The notes under the pieces: model-generated
Seen by the model: the letters and a program-made list of their open reading frames with translations, nothing else
Told to the model about the DNA's origin: nothing
The model's database searches: none
Assembly (NCBI RefSeq): GCF_000972845.2
Contig: NC_040032.1
Coordinates: 18,842,636-18,906,635 of the forward strand
From: Larimichthys crocea
Lineage: Eukaryota > Chordata > Actinopteri > Sciaenidae
DNA: 64,000 nucleotides
Direction of reading: 5' to 3'
Made by a program: the position numbers and the translations under genes
Shown: positions 1 through 10,800 of the stretch, piece after piece
Layout: each line of letters opens with the position of its first letter
Numbering within the stretch: the stretch's first letter is position 1

Positions 1-1785
1 CTAAAGTCACAGTGTAACAGGGTAGGGATAACACAATTCACTCCCATTTCCTAAAATAAAACATGGCTTTTTACTTTGTATTACAGTACATACTGTAAGC
101 TTTATTTGTCTATGACAATCCCTGCCATGAGAGCCAGAGTGGGAGGCTTTTTGCAGGTTTGTTCCTACTATGGCTGTACACAACTCACTTTTTTCATGGT
201 CGGGTATTCAATACACTAATACACAAGGGGGTGCGGGGGGTAAAACAATAACAATTGGCAAAAACAATGTTCTATGTGAAAGCACAAAGCAAACAAAATC
301 TATATTCATAGAAAAATTTGAGAAAAATATTTGTATGCAAAAAGTACGACCTGCATGTAAGTGAATGAAAAACCCTTCTGCGTGACAAGTTTGATATGTA
401 CATAGAGAAAAACTGTAGTATTGTTAGTTTCACATGAAGTGTCACATGAATTTATCACATCAGATGACAGGTAGTAAACATTATTTACATTAATTTTTTG
501 CAAAAAATTTTTGGGCAGGTCTTAAAACTACATTTTGACACAGGCACCCTCTTAAACACAGATCCTCATTATCAGGTAGTAAAGCCGGTCACCCCCGAAG
601 GCCCTTATTATGTCAGTTCTACTAGAGCATACTCCTATATACCTAAGCAAAAATCTCAAATTAATCATAATACCAAAAATCCTGCTGCAACACAGGAAAG
701 CTGGGGCTTTGTTCTGGGACCTTGGGGGAAGATGGTGAGCTAGACGCACTCTTATGCAATATACTAATAATAAAACATAATAATATTGAGACCGACTTTA
801 ATCACAGGTAGTATTTTGGAAACTGCTTCAATGACTAAAAGTATCTGAAAGAAACTATTTAAAATGACACTGATCCCTGAGATTTAATTTTTTTTAATTT
901 TTTTTTTATTACAAATCCTCAATGTCAATATGAATCCTTTCTTCACCGTCTGCTCTGCTCTACTTAGTAGTTTGGTGGAGACAGAATTAATTCAAGTCTG
1001 CTCTTTTGAGAATAAAGGGGCAGACGCAAACGGTGATGCAAGTTCACTGCAAATTCTTATTTGAGCATGACCAACAGAGTTGAGTAATTTCCTGACCAGA
1101 GATGCTGCTGCAGCATTGCACTGGTGCACCTGAGGCACTGATGTAAAATTAGTTGCTATAGGAGGAAGAATATATTAGTAGGTGTGGAGCTAGAGAGTGT
1201 GGCAAATTAAGGAAATATGGGTGACCTGGGTCCATTTTGGGGCGGGTAATCAGTGTACTACTAGGTATTCTAGTTAGTTCTGCACAATGTAGTCAATGTT
1301 TTAGCAGACAGTTTACTATTACTAATAATTTGCCAAATTATCATGGCTTTAAGGGCACTGAGTTTGAAGATAGACTCTTCATATGTCAGTCAGCTTGTCT
1401 TTCAGCGCTCTGGATAGTGACTACAACTCGAGTTGCTGGCAGATTTTACAAGAAGTGCAAAAGAAGAACAACTGCACCTTCACATCAAAAGCAGCTCCGT
1501 GTGGTAGTTTGTATTCTGATGTCTCTCACAGGATTACATGTGAAGATATTTTGGGTTAAATGGGAGCAGACCCTTGGGTTGACCCACAATACACCGGAGG
1601 GATTACATATCCTGTCTGATCTGGAAAGGTCAAGGGATTCCTGGAGAATGTTGATGTGGTGGAGAAGACCAGTGCTACACTACTTAGTTTGCAGCTGAAG
1701 GCGCTAAAATTAAATAAAAGGTTAAAATACTGTGGAATGCATCACTGTTGCCTTTTGTTTCATTGATGCGAGTGCTTCCACTAAC
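1..1785 (-). other. zbtb16: zbtb16 intron downstream of the finger 4-5 exon (partial)
   Basis: This is the 5' part, in transcript order, of the intron that follows the finger 4-5 exon; it runs off the left edge of the window. I searched the minus strand for the next PLZF exon (finger 6, with a CEFC-like motif) and did not find it. The only recognisable content is the LINE 3'-end relic near 1545-1700. A 153-codon plus-strand frame at 1237-1698 overlaps this relic in a different reading frame and is not considered a gene. The rest is AT-rich unique-looking sequence. Confidence 0.85.
1545..1700 (+). mobile_element. Decayed non-LTR retrotransposon (LINE) 3' ORF end
   Basis: The stretch resembles the 3' end of a reverse-transcriptase ORF dispersed in fish genomes, whose protein ends with a GRPRTRWRDYISRLAWERLG-like sequence (recalled, not searched). 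Here the frame starting at AGG 1598 reads RDYISCLIW, preceded by a TGGGAGCAGACCC block and followed by diverged equivalents of the terminal LLSLLP segment (CTACTTAGTTTG near 1678-1689). Indels and substitutions destroy the frame, and no usual terminal TGGA-type repeat is visible. It is antisense to zbtb16 and ends about 85 nt from the splice donor. The LINE clade is not assigned. Confidence 0.55.
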
Positions 1786-1956
1786 CTGTGTGCGAGCGTA
1801 GGTGACGTTTGAGTGCAGTATGGCTGGGGAAAGTCCGGTTGCATTCACTGCAAATGTAGCTGCGAACGCCGGCGTGGACTTCCATGTGCTGCTGCAATGC
1901 CGTCTGGGTCTGGAAACGCTTCCCACAAAGCAGGCAAAAGATGGCCATGTCCGAAC
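1786..1956 (-). CDS. zbtb16: zbtb16 (PLZF) internal exon encoding zinc fingers 4 and 5
   Basis: Internal coding exon following the finger 3 exon in the zbtb16 transcript. On the minus strand a strong polypyrimidine tract ending TTTTGCTCTGCAG (AG at 1957-1958) precedes it, and donor ACAG|GTTAGT follows (GT at 1784-1785). The exon is 171 nt and phase 1 at both ends. It completes the Gly of the HTG linker, then reads SDMAIF and two full C2H2 fingers: CLLC-12-H-MEV-H, and CSEC-12-H-LRS-H, joined by the non-canonical linker AGVRSY. It ends at the HTG linker that leads into finger 6, which lies outside the window. Compared from memory with human PLZF, only about four of 58 residues differ, all conservative; finger 5 appears unchanged. 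These fingers belong to the nine-finger DNA-binding array. Open frames overlapping it on the plus strand are shadows. Confidence 0.97.
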
Positions 1957-2010
1957 CTGCAGAGCAAAAGACACAAGAGAGGAATTAATGGTGAGAGCTG
2001 TCAAGCATGA

Positions 2011-5000
2011 TTACATTTCATTTACCACTAATTTATCACAACTTGGGTTTTATTTTCATAGTTTCATGTTCCTTGGCCCATTGCACGCCATGACTTGTTA
2101 GACATGTCGCAATGTTCCCAGATCTCTTTCTGATAGAAATGACAAAACCAGACCTAAACATAAACATAAACTTGGGTAAGCACTGTGACTATGAAGCCTG
2201 GAGTGTCCCCTCACCCTTCAGCACTTCACAGTAGACAAACAGTGTCAGTTTTCCTCAAACAAAATCGCACTAAATGTTGTGCTTATACAATGATTAAGAC
2301 ACAGGATATGCAACAACTTAGGTGCGATGATGTGTGCTCAGACATATTACAGTTTCCTAACTGTGCCTTTACAGGCTTACATGAAGCAATCTGTATTTAT
2401 AGGATTAAAGGTGCACACAATACTCATGTTTCAGGGTGGGTGAGTAGAAAGATAAAGATCTCCTATGCAATACTTCAATCGAATCTTGACTCCAGCGAGC
2501 ACTGTGCATTTTTCTCCGGCAGAGATAAAGAGCGCACAGTTGCAAGCGCACAAGCACATAAAATCACAAACACAGGAACAGACACACACAGTTGCACACT
2601 GCCTTGAACACACTCCCTTCACACTTTTTCAATTACCAGGCTGGGGAAAACTCTGGGGAAGGACTGAGTGTTTGGAGCTCAGTTTCTATTTCATCAGTCA
2701 ATAACACATCTTTGGGGCAAAGCTGACACTAATTTAAAAATCTATGAAGAGCAGCCCGCCTCATGTTCATAACCACTGAAGGAGGAGGAGGGCCCACGAC
2801 AGCCTCCACGCCAGATCAATCACTGCTTCGACTGCTCTACACGCTGAAGAACGGGGATGGAGGGAGAATACATTGCAGGTTGATGATAGGAGGAACGATA
2901 GAGAAGAGCTGCTGGATAGCAGGTAAAGATAGGAGATTCAGTTTGCAGTAGAGGAAGGTAATGTACAAACCAAGGGGGAATAAAAGTCTAATTTTGGTGC
3001 AGGTAGGGGAGAAAAATAAATATTGATAAACCTTCCCTATCTGACTTTAGCTCTGTCTATATGTTTCATTTTCTGTTGTGCAGGAGATAAATGCATCTGC
3101 AGGAGCGAAGAATTTTCATTAGAAGCTTGTTGAACACCCATGACTGTAAGCCTGAGGTATTAATGTGTCAGCCCTATAAATAAAATTGATTCCCATTATG
3201 TTGGTGACCCTTTGAACTTTTCTTCAGGCTCAGCATCAGGCCTGATTTTCCTCTCTTATAAGATTTACTGAGCACATTCACGCTACCTCGAGGATAAACC
3301 ACTCGGATTGTGATGCCACCATCTCTGGACAAACTTTATAGTTTTTAGCTCGAGTAATGGCAGGGTTTAGTCATTGGTTGAATGAACTTGCCTGGTTTCA
3401 GATTGGTGGAGTTCATGTTTGTCTCTTGTGGAAATGATTGGCTCGGTGGTACAAATTTGAGTCAATATTTTGTCTTCTGGGTGGCACTCCTTTCAGCAAT
3501 GGTAAGTGCCATTACTCCCCAAGTTCTCCCCTCCTGTGTTTTCCAGGTAAACTGAAACCTCTGGATGCTTGCCAAAGACCTGCATGCGCACTGACTCTAT
3601 AAGAGTAAATGTAAAAGCTATCAATAACAAGATGCAGCTTCAGTTGTTGATGATTAGTTGGATTATAAGATGGGAACTTTTATCTGAAAGTGTTCTAAAT
3701 AATTTCTTCAGTAATTTCTTCTTAATGAACTGTCAGCAATCAGTTAGTTCAATTGTACTAGATGGCGTATATGCTAACTAGTACGTGTATGCAACTAGTG
3801 CTAAGCCAGTGTTCTCCTGTGTCGTATCTCTCTTGCTCTTCTTCCCCTCTCTACTTTTATCAATGAAGAGGCTATTGATTGGGGTCGATTGCTTCTGGAA
3901 TCCCTCTAGAACACCAGGTACTTAAATGGCTTTGATTGACAGACATGCCTCCTATTCACTCCTGTTCTCTCTTTACCTCATTCCCTCTTTCTTAGTTTAT
4001 CATGCATCTTGGGTTCACCTCTGTCAGTGGACTGGTATAAGCAGAGGCATTCTTCCCCCCCAGACCACTCCAGACCAAACAGTTATTGGTCATAATAAAG
4101 ACTTCAAGTAATGTGCCATTATTGTTTGGAGAGGAAGAAAATGAAAAAGGCCTAGGTGGTTTAGAGGAATAATAAGTGAGAGACAGTCAAATAATTGCGG
4201 AAGAAGAAGGTCTTGGAATGCAAAAGGTTATCAGGCCCTTGACCTAAGGTCTAGGCTAAGGCGTGGACAGAGTTGAAATATGAAACCCAGGTTACCAACA
4301 CATACTTATACAAACACAAAGAGAAAAACACAGCAAGTGAAAAAAAAAGTAGAAGCACCACATGAAAAAGACTTTTACTTTGAAGTCAGGGCAGTTACGG
4401 TGGTGAGTCACACGAGGTAATAACTGTATAAATAACTGTATATGTCAGCAAGTGTGTGTGTTTCAAAGAAAACTGTCAATCTAAGAGAGTAAAACGGGGA
4501 GAAAAACAGTGTGTGACACACACAGACAAAACTGGAACTAAAAGTAGAAAAAAGTAGAATTAACCATCAGACATTTAAACATGCCACTTTCTGATTAATG
4601 CAAAACTAAATTGCTCAAAAATTATAACATCCTGGATCCAGCCTCTGCTAGCTGAGCTTTGAAGAGCTGCTATTCGTGGCAGCGTTCCCATTCAGCAAGA
4701 CAAAAGAAAAATATAGGACCTAAAAGAACGACTACAGCTGCATGGCTTGAAAGGTCTTTCAGCTATTTCACTCTATCCTGCACTCCATTAAAAAAAGTCC
4801 AACCAACTCAATAGCATATACAATCAACACATAAAAACATCATTGAGTTGGAGAGGGCATACAATTGTTTTTTTCCCCCCTCATTCTCCACTCCGAACTG
4901 GATTTCTGTTTTTAAAAAAGGTCTAACATGGACTACTCTCAATGCTAAATGAGGACTACTACAAGAACTCGCATTTCCATTCATAAAACTGCTACATTTG

Positions 5001-8000
5001 TGCTCAGTCTATGTGGGAAAACTACTTCCTACTTGCTATCATTTTCTGTCTTCCTGTCCTTGTCTGCGAACCACAGTAGTTTTCGGAAAAGTGTAGTGGA
5101 AACCCTGATTAGTGTTAGACAAAATTAAGTGGTACAAACTATACAGTTACTACAGGGAATAATGTGTGTGTTGCAGGAAAGTGAGTAAAGGTGTTGTCGG
5201 CTGCTGATAGATGAAGAGAGTAGTGGAGAGATAAAAAAGGAAGGAAAGGTGGAAGAAAAGTAGTTGACCCAGGAGGTCCATTACAGTGTAAAATTGAGTC
5301 AGCCCAAAGTGACACCTGAACGGAGGAGCTGGAGGAGCCAGAGTGGTGGTGGAGTGGGGTGGGGGTTCTTAGTCTCACTCCTGTTTGGCTGTTTTGGAAT
5401 AATTTACCTCCTCTAACCAGCCTCTGTCTCCTTTTCCCGCCATCTATTTATAAAGGCTTGGGCAGTTTGTGGCTGTTTGTGTGTGTGGCCGTGGCAGTGC
5501 CGGCAGTATCTTAATGGGCCTGGAGTGGCAGGGCTGCTGTTATTTAAGTGGGGGTTGGACGGAGGCCGGTAATGGAGAGGAATACACCCCGATGGGAGGT
5601 GACAGTGGCCGGATGGGCACGGAGAGAAATGGCCTAAGGGTAGAGGCTGGCCATCGAGGTAGGCACTTTTACTGATTCTGATGTGCAGCATGAGCCCACC
5701 TGCTCTGAAAAAAACTCTGAGAAATAGCTCAATTAATAGCCTCAAACTTAGGGTCTCAATAGGCAGTTCTACTCTTTTGTGTCTTGTGAGACTCGTTGCT
5801 CCATTATAGGGATCCTAATGCTTAAAGTTAAATTTGGATTCAGTGATTATGGTCAGCTAACCCACAAAAAGGTTGTAAAACTAAACTGTAGGCTTCAAGA
5901 AATCCCTCAGACACCTAAAGATGATGCCACTCACACATTCCACATGCATGCATGTTTTTCTACAGTCTAGGCTCATAACTTTCAGAAACCCTAAAAACCT
6001 CCTTGCCGTACATGTCAAAACTGACATTTCACACTCTAAATGTCACACGAAATGGCACATTTGGTACATAGAGCAATGTCTCAGAAGCATAGCATGTAGC
6101 TGTAATGTTTGACAACTCGAAGACATGTTTCAAGATTAGCATCACAGTTCTTAAATTCATCCTGGACGCTTGTGTTTATTTGGACTGTAGTCAAGACAGT
6201 TAAATGCATCCTGACTGTGGCCTGCAATGCAGCGTGCTGAACAGAGGACCTGCCAGAGTTAATGAGGCAGAGAGCAGCGGGACCTCAGCACAAGGTGTTC
6301 AATCACAGGCCATTACCACAGCCCTCAACCTCTGTTACTGCTTGCTCTTGTCAATAGCAATCTATAATAAGCTATAGTTTATCTATAGAGAGGGCAGGGT
6401 AGTGACTAAACTTAAGCTTTTATATTCTAAAACACCAACATTAATTGTAGGTGTCTCACTTTGAGGCTTGATCACAGAAACGTGATCTCAAAGTCACCAC
6501 AACATGATCTATGACAGCTGTGATTTTTTTTCCTTTCTGCTTCTAAACTCTAACTTCTCAGTTTCATATCTCATAAATATGATTCATCTTGAGATCATTC
6601 CTCACCTAGAAACTGTAGTCTAACAAAAACAAACTTGAAAGCTCTGTAAAAAAGTAGTCGGTGGTTTAAGTGATTAAATGTGCTTTTCTGTGCCAAACAA
6701 ATGGTTTATCTTACGTTTAGGTGACCGCCATAGCAAAGTGGTTGCTCTAACAGATGGTTGTTAAGTTTTCTCCAGGCAAACAAAATCTGCATAAAACATG
6801 CAGTGTTTCCCTTTTTGTGGAGAAAAGCTGCATCGCAGGTGGCACAGAGCGAAAACAGAAATCTACGATTCTCAGTTGCATCTTTTTATGTTCTTCCAAA
6901 AGCTATTCCCTTATTTGTGTTTTGATTATGGTGGCAGAGAGTGCTGTGCAAGAAAATCCCTAACTTATTGAGAAGAAGAAGAATGGCCACCCACAGCTGA
7001 TCTGTAAAAGTTTAGATCACACAAATGTGCACAAATGTTGGTCAGATCAAGTTGTCCCTTTCTACCAGCAAACACAGACTCCAACAATCAGTCACAACAA
7101 CATCCTTCCAAACAGGTGCTCAGTTGACTACTCAGCTCTGCTAACTGCCAGTCACCACAAACACCAGTCACAACAGTCCTGCCTGTGTCGGTGGAGTAAG
7201 GTGTGAGGAACGAAAGCAGAGGTGACACTCCTGCTGCTCTTTAGCTTCGTCTAGACGAGACGTGTTTGTTGTTACTCTCATCTGCAATCAGGCTTCATCA
7301 CACATTAGGTCTCAGCTGTTCTGAAAAGGTCGCCAAGCACCTCTTTACCTCCGCCTTCGTGGGGCGTCACTGGAGAATGCATCTTGTCATGAACAAACAA
7401 ATAAATGCCTTCTGTAATTTACTCCTGTATGGATTGGAAAAGGTCTCTAATGAAATGTTAGGGTACGTCCAGAACATGACGTCACATTTTAGTCATCTTT
7501 ATTCATCATATCGCTGGCGAGACCCCATGTGGGCAACTGACAGCGAGTCTGCAACATTGTGGGGGAAGCCAACTGTTCAAACCCTGAAATTACAATTCTA
7601 CACATAAATGCATCTGCCCTCCGATCATGACCAACAAAATCAGCTCTCATAAATCCAACATGGGTACAGAAAACAGTGACAATGTCAGTCAGCGTAGAGC
7701 ACGCTTTAACTCAACTTTAACACAAGGTAAGGGTAATTCAAGAGGTTAAGAATGTTTAATGGCGAGCTCAGAGAACATAAAATCTTGAAATCCCGACAGT
7801 CACTATGTCAGAGCCTGCGATCGTTATCCTGTCACAATATTAGCTTACAATCTTTCACAACATCCAAAGGTAAACAGGCACGAGACAGGGAGATCACAGG
7901 TAGACTTCCAGGAACAGGAATGATGTCAACAACCCTGGCATCACAGAGGTGATACACCATACAGGAGGAGGCTCCAAAAAATTGCCTTGTGTCCAAGATG

Positions 8001-9220
8001 TAAAACGAAACAACAAATTAGTGTGGCCCACGTGTGATTGCCAGATAGTGAAACGACTTAATGATTTAAGACTAATTTTTGCTGGCCATCATTTCATTTT
8101 CACTAAAACATTTTGAGATTTACAAACGTACTCAGCCTCACTGCCTTCTTAGCCATCAAAAACATACTGTTAGACATATGTTCCACCGGTTGCCTCAGCA
8201 GATGATCTAGAAAAACAATTAGCTTGTAACAGTGAAAAGAAAAATGGCCAGCTTTTTAAATTATGTTCATTTCAAGTACAATCCAGCTTTCATTTAACTC
8301 GTGTACAAGTTGTGTACGTTTGGATCGGCTGTGCTGGAAAGCCTCCGCAGTGTGCTAACAGAAGCATAAAGAGGAAATAATCATGCTGTTAAAGTAGTTT
8401 ACATAACATGCATTGCATCAAAATTACATCACGCCACACAACCTGGGCAAATCTCCTGCGTGTCACATTCAAACTGTAACTAAATGTTTTCATTTAGGCA
8501 AGTAAACAATGTCAGGATCAAGCGAGGATTACTTTTATGATTGTATTAGACCCTGAAGTCTTTTCTATGTCCTGAAATTTCCATGCTAAGAGCTGTCAAT
8601 TTTTTAAGTGAACTTGAGGGATTTCAGTTTTGGACACACCATTACCTCATCTTTGGAGCTCCCATTTGCATTATTATTATTATTTTTTCTCAGTCATGCT
8701 TGATTCATGACCTTTAAAAAGAACAGGAGAGGACAGAGAGTTTTAAAATCATTTTTATCACCTGTGGCTATATGTTCACCGCACATATCTTTTCATACAC
8801 AGTTTCTTGTTAGTCAACTGTGTACATATCCTCTTTTTTACCCAACATATGTGTTTTTTGTCTTACATATGCTACTGCTAATACAATTAAAACACCTCCA
8901 CAGACGTTCATTGGTCAAAAGGGGGCTCTAGTAACAGAAAGAGACTTCTGCATGAAAGTAAAACGACTTGATTGAAGCAATAATGGATTAAATGTTTACT
9001 TCTAGTGAAGAGAGCTTCTCGAAGCTTTACTCAATGAGGATGAGCTCCAAAGAACCAATAACTCTTCACATAATTCATGCAGGGAATAAACTGAGAAATC
9101 AAAGAAAACGCTATCTACTGTAAGAAAATGCAACACCAGTCTGCCCTGCTGTGGTTTGTTTTGTTTCATCCCTGCCTCCCACTTCCATCGGGCAGTGATA
9201 ATTCACGTCGGGCCCGCAGC
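2011..9220. other. Intron stretch without recognised elements
   Basis: Mostly AT-rich unique sequence. I see no exon, RNA gene or transposon. The part at 5400-5680 is richer in G and CpG (TGGCCGTGGCAGTGCCGG) than its surroundings and might be a regulatory element, but nothing firmer can be said. A POU octamer in reverse (ATTTGCAT) is at 8664-8671. Confidence 0.6.
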
Positions 9221-9375
9221 AGCGCTGACATTGTAAGATGAACTGCTCCCAGCTAGATTAATGCCACCAGATGCCAGGCGAGATGCCATATTAATTACCC
9301 AGAGATAATGTCAGCACAACCATATGGCAGCTCAACTGGCCATTTAGTTGACAGGGAGAGGTCTTTATAGCAGTG
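9221..9375. promoter_or_regulatory. Candidate conserved non-coding (enhancer-like) block
   Basis: Repeat-free sequence of balanced composition with homeodomain-type cores (ATTAAT near 9258, TTAATTA near 9292) and E-box-like CATATG and CAGCTC nearby. This is the texture of intronic enhancers of developmental genes. Conservation cannot be tested from one sequence, so this is a prediction only. Confidence 0.25.
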
Positions 9376-10259
9376 CAAATTTCCTCATCTGCACAGCATC
9401 ACAGCTTCGCCATATTATCTCCCTACTGTAGCAACTGGAGCACTTCACTACTACTGTATTTGCTATGTTATTACGTATATTCTTGCAGTGTTAACTCAGG
9501 ATCTGTGGTGTGTTATGACAGTAATGCACAATTAAGAAGATTTAATGGTCAGATATTTTTTTAGTATTAATGAAAAATTAAGTTTTAAGTAAGAGATTTT
9601 ATCAGAAGTCCAAACCAACAACAAAATGATCCAATTAAGTATTGTCTGCGCATCCAGAGCCAGATATAAAAACACTGTTCGTCTGGGTTACATGTTCTCC
9701 CATTACCATAAACACACACACACTGTAGTTTATTGGATACACCGTCCTGCTGCCATAAATACTCACTAGGGCACCAAATATGTATTAGTCTGCAGATGGA
9801 AATAGTCTCCAACAAATGCACTATTTACTCCCGTTTGAGTAATGTTTGCTAAAAACTATGGTGCCCATCTGTTTCAGGAAATTACTGAGGCTTTTCCAAC
9901 AGTGAAACTATATATTTGTGACCCATTTCTAACATTACTTTAGAAATAACATTACTAGTCTTCAGTAGCAACAAATAGGCTTGAGGCTGAAAGCCTCAGA
10001 CAGAACAGGGGAGTCAAAAAGTGTCAAGAGGCAGACTACATTGTTAGTTTTGGTATTTTATAGGGTAATGGAGTAACGGCTGCAAAATACACCAGCTAAA
10101 ATGCAATAATGTCTCTCAGTGAACCATACAGAACATTTATATAGAGAAAAGGAAATCTGTGTTGCCATAGGGTGCCTCCTAAAAGGTTTTCAGATCTTAA
10201 ATATACATCCTACCCACCTTCAAGAATCTTAAAAAGGAAACTCAAACCCTTCCCCTGCA

Positions 10260-10800
10260 CGACTGCAGTGGATATAAATTCAGAAATGTCATTAGAATTT
10301 ATTTACCAGCATGTGTTTGTTTTTCCTCACCACCATGCTGACTGTAAAGATCATAAACGATGCAAGCCGGGAATTAATGTCAACGTGAGAAGCAGTAGCA
10401 AAGCCCTTTACCATGATTTACAGCTGCACCGCCGGCCCCTTCTTGTTGTGGACTTGTGGATCATTTACAAAGACGGACCAATGCTTGCCATCCAATCCAC
10501 CCGCTTCTCCCACCACCACCACCGGAGCACCCACCTACCCCACCCTCCAATCCCCACAAATCCGATTTAATCAGACAACTTGTGCAGTGTGGCTCGGAGT
10601 AAGAAAAAGGATAATTAGTAAACAGAGGAGCTACTCGCCAGGCTTCATTGGCATTCGCACCGGGTTACTGTGTCGCATTTAAAATGCAGTCTGATGAAGT
10701 CTACAGAATCAAACCATTTGTTACTCCTATTGAGGAGGCTTCGGGCTACTGGCAATTAAATTGGAATTAGCGCTGGGGAATGAGATACGGCAGATTCATA
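10260..10800. promoter_or_regulatory. Candidate conserved non-coding (enhancer-like) block
   Basis: About 540 bp of mostly unique, balanced-composition sequence containing AT-core clusters, notably GGCAATTAAATTGGAATTAG at 10751-10770, as well as GGATAATTAG near 10608 and GGGAATTAATG near 10369. The plus-strand frames of 132 and 89 codons in it show no domain and run through CACCAC runs. An enhancer role is inferred from texture only. Confidence 0.3.

Noticed and set aside
24..36. TAGGGATAACA, resembling part of a homing endonuclease I-SceI site
   Set aside because: Only 11 of 18 bases of the site are present and nothing else suggests an intron-homing element or vector.
1237..1698. 153-codon plus-strand frame
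   Set aside because: Its right part overlaps the LINE relic in a different frame from the retrotransposon protein; the left part matches nothing I recognise and has no promoter or splice context.
1802..2101. Plus-strand frame over the finger 4-5 exon
   Set aside because: It is the antisense shadow of the zbtb16 exon, kept open by the constrained codons on the other strand.
8664..8671. POU octamer ATTTGCAT (also at 38951-38958)
   Set aside because: About two octamers are expected by chance in 64 kb; isolated copies without a motif-rich context are not reported as sites.
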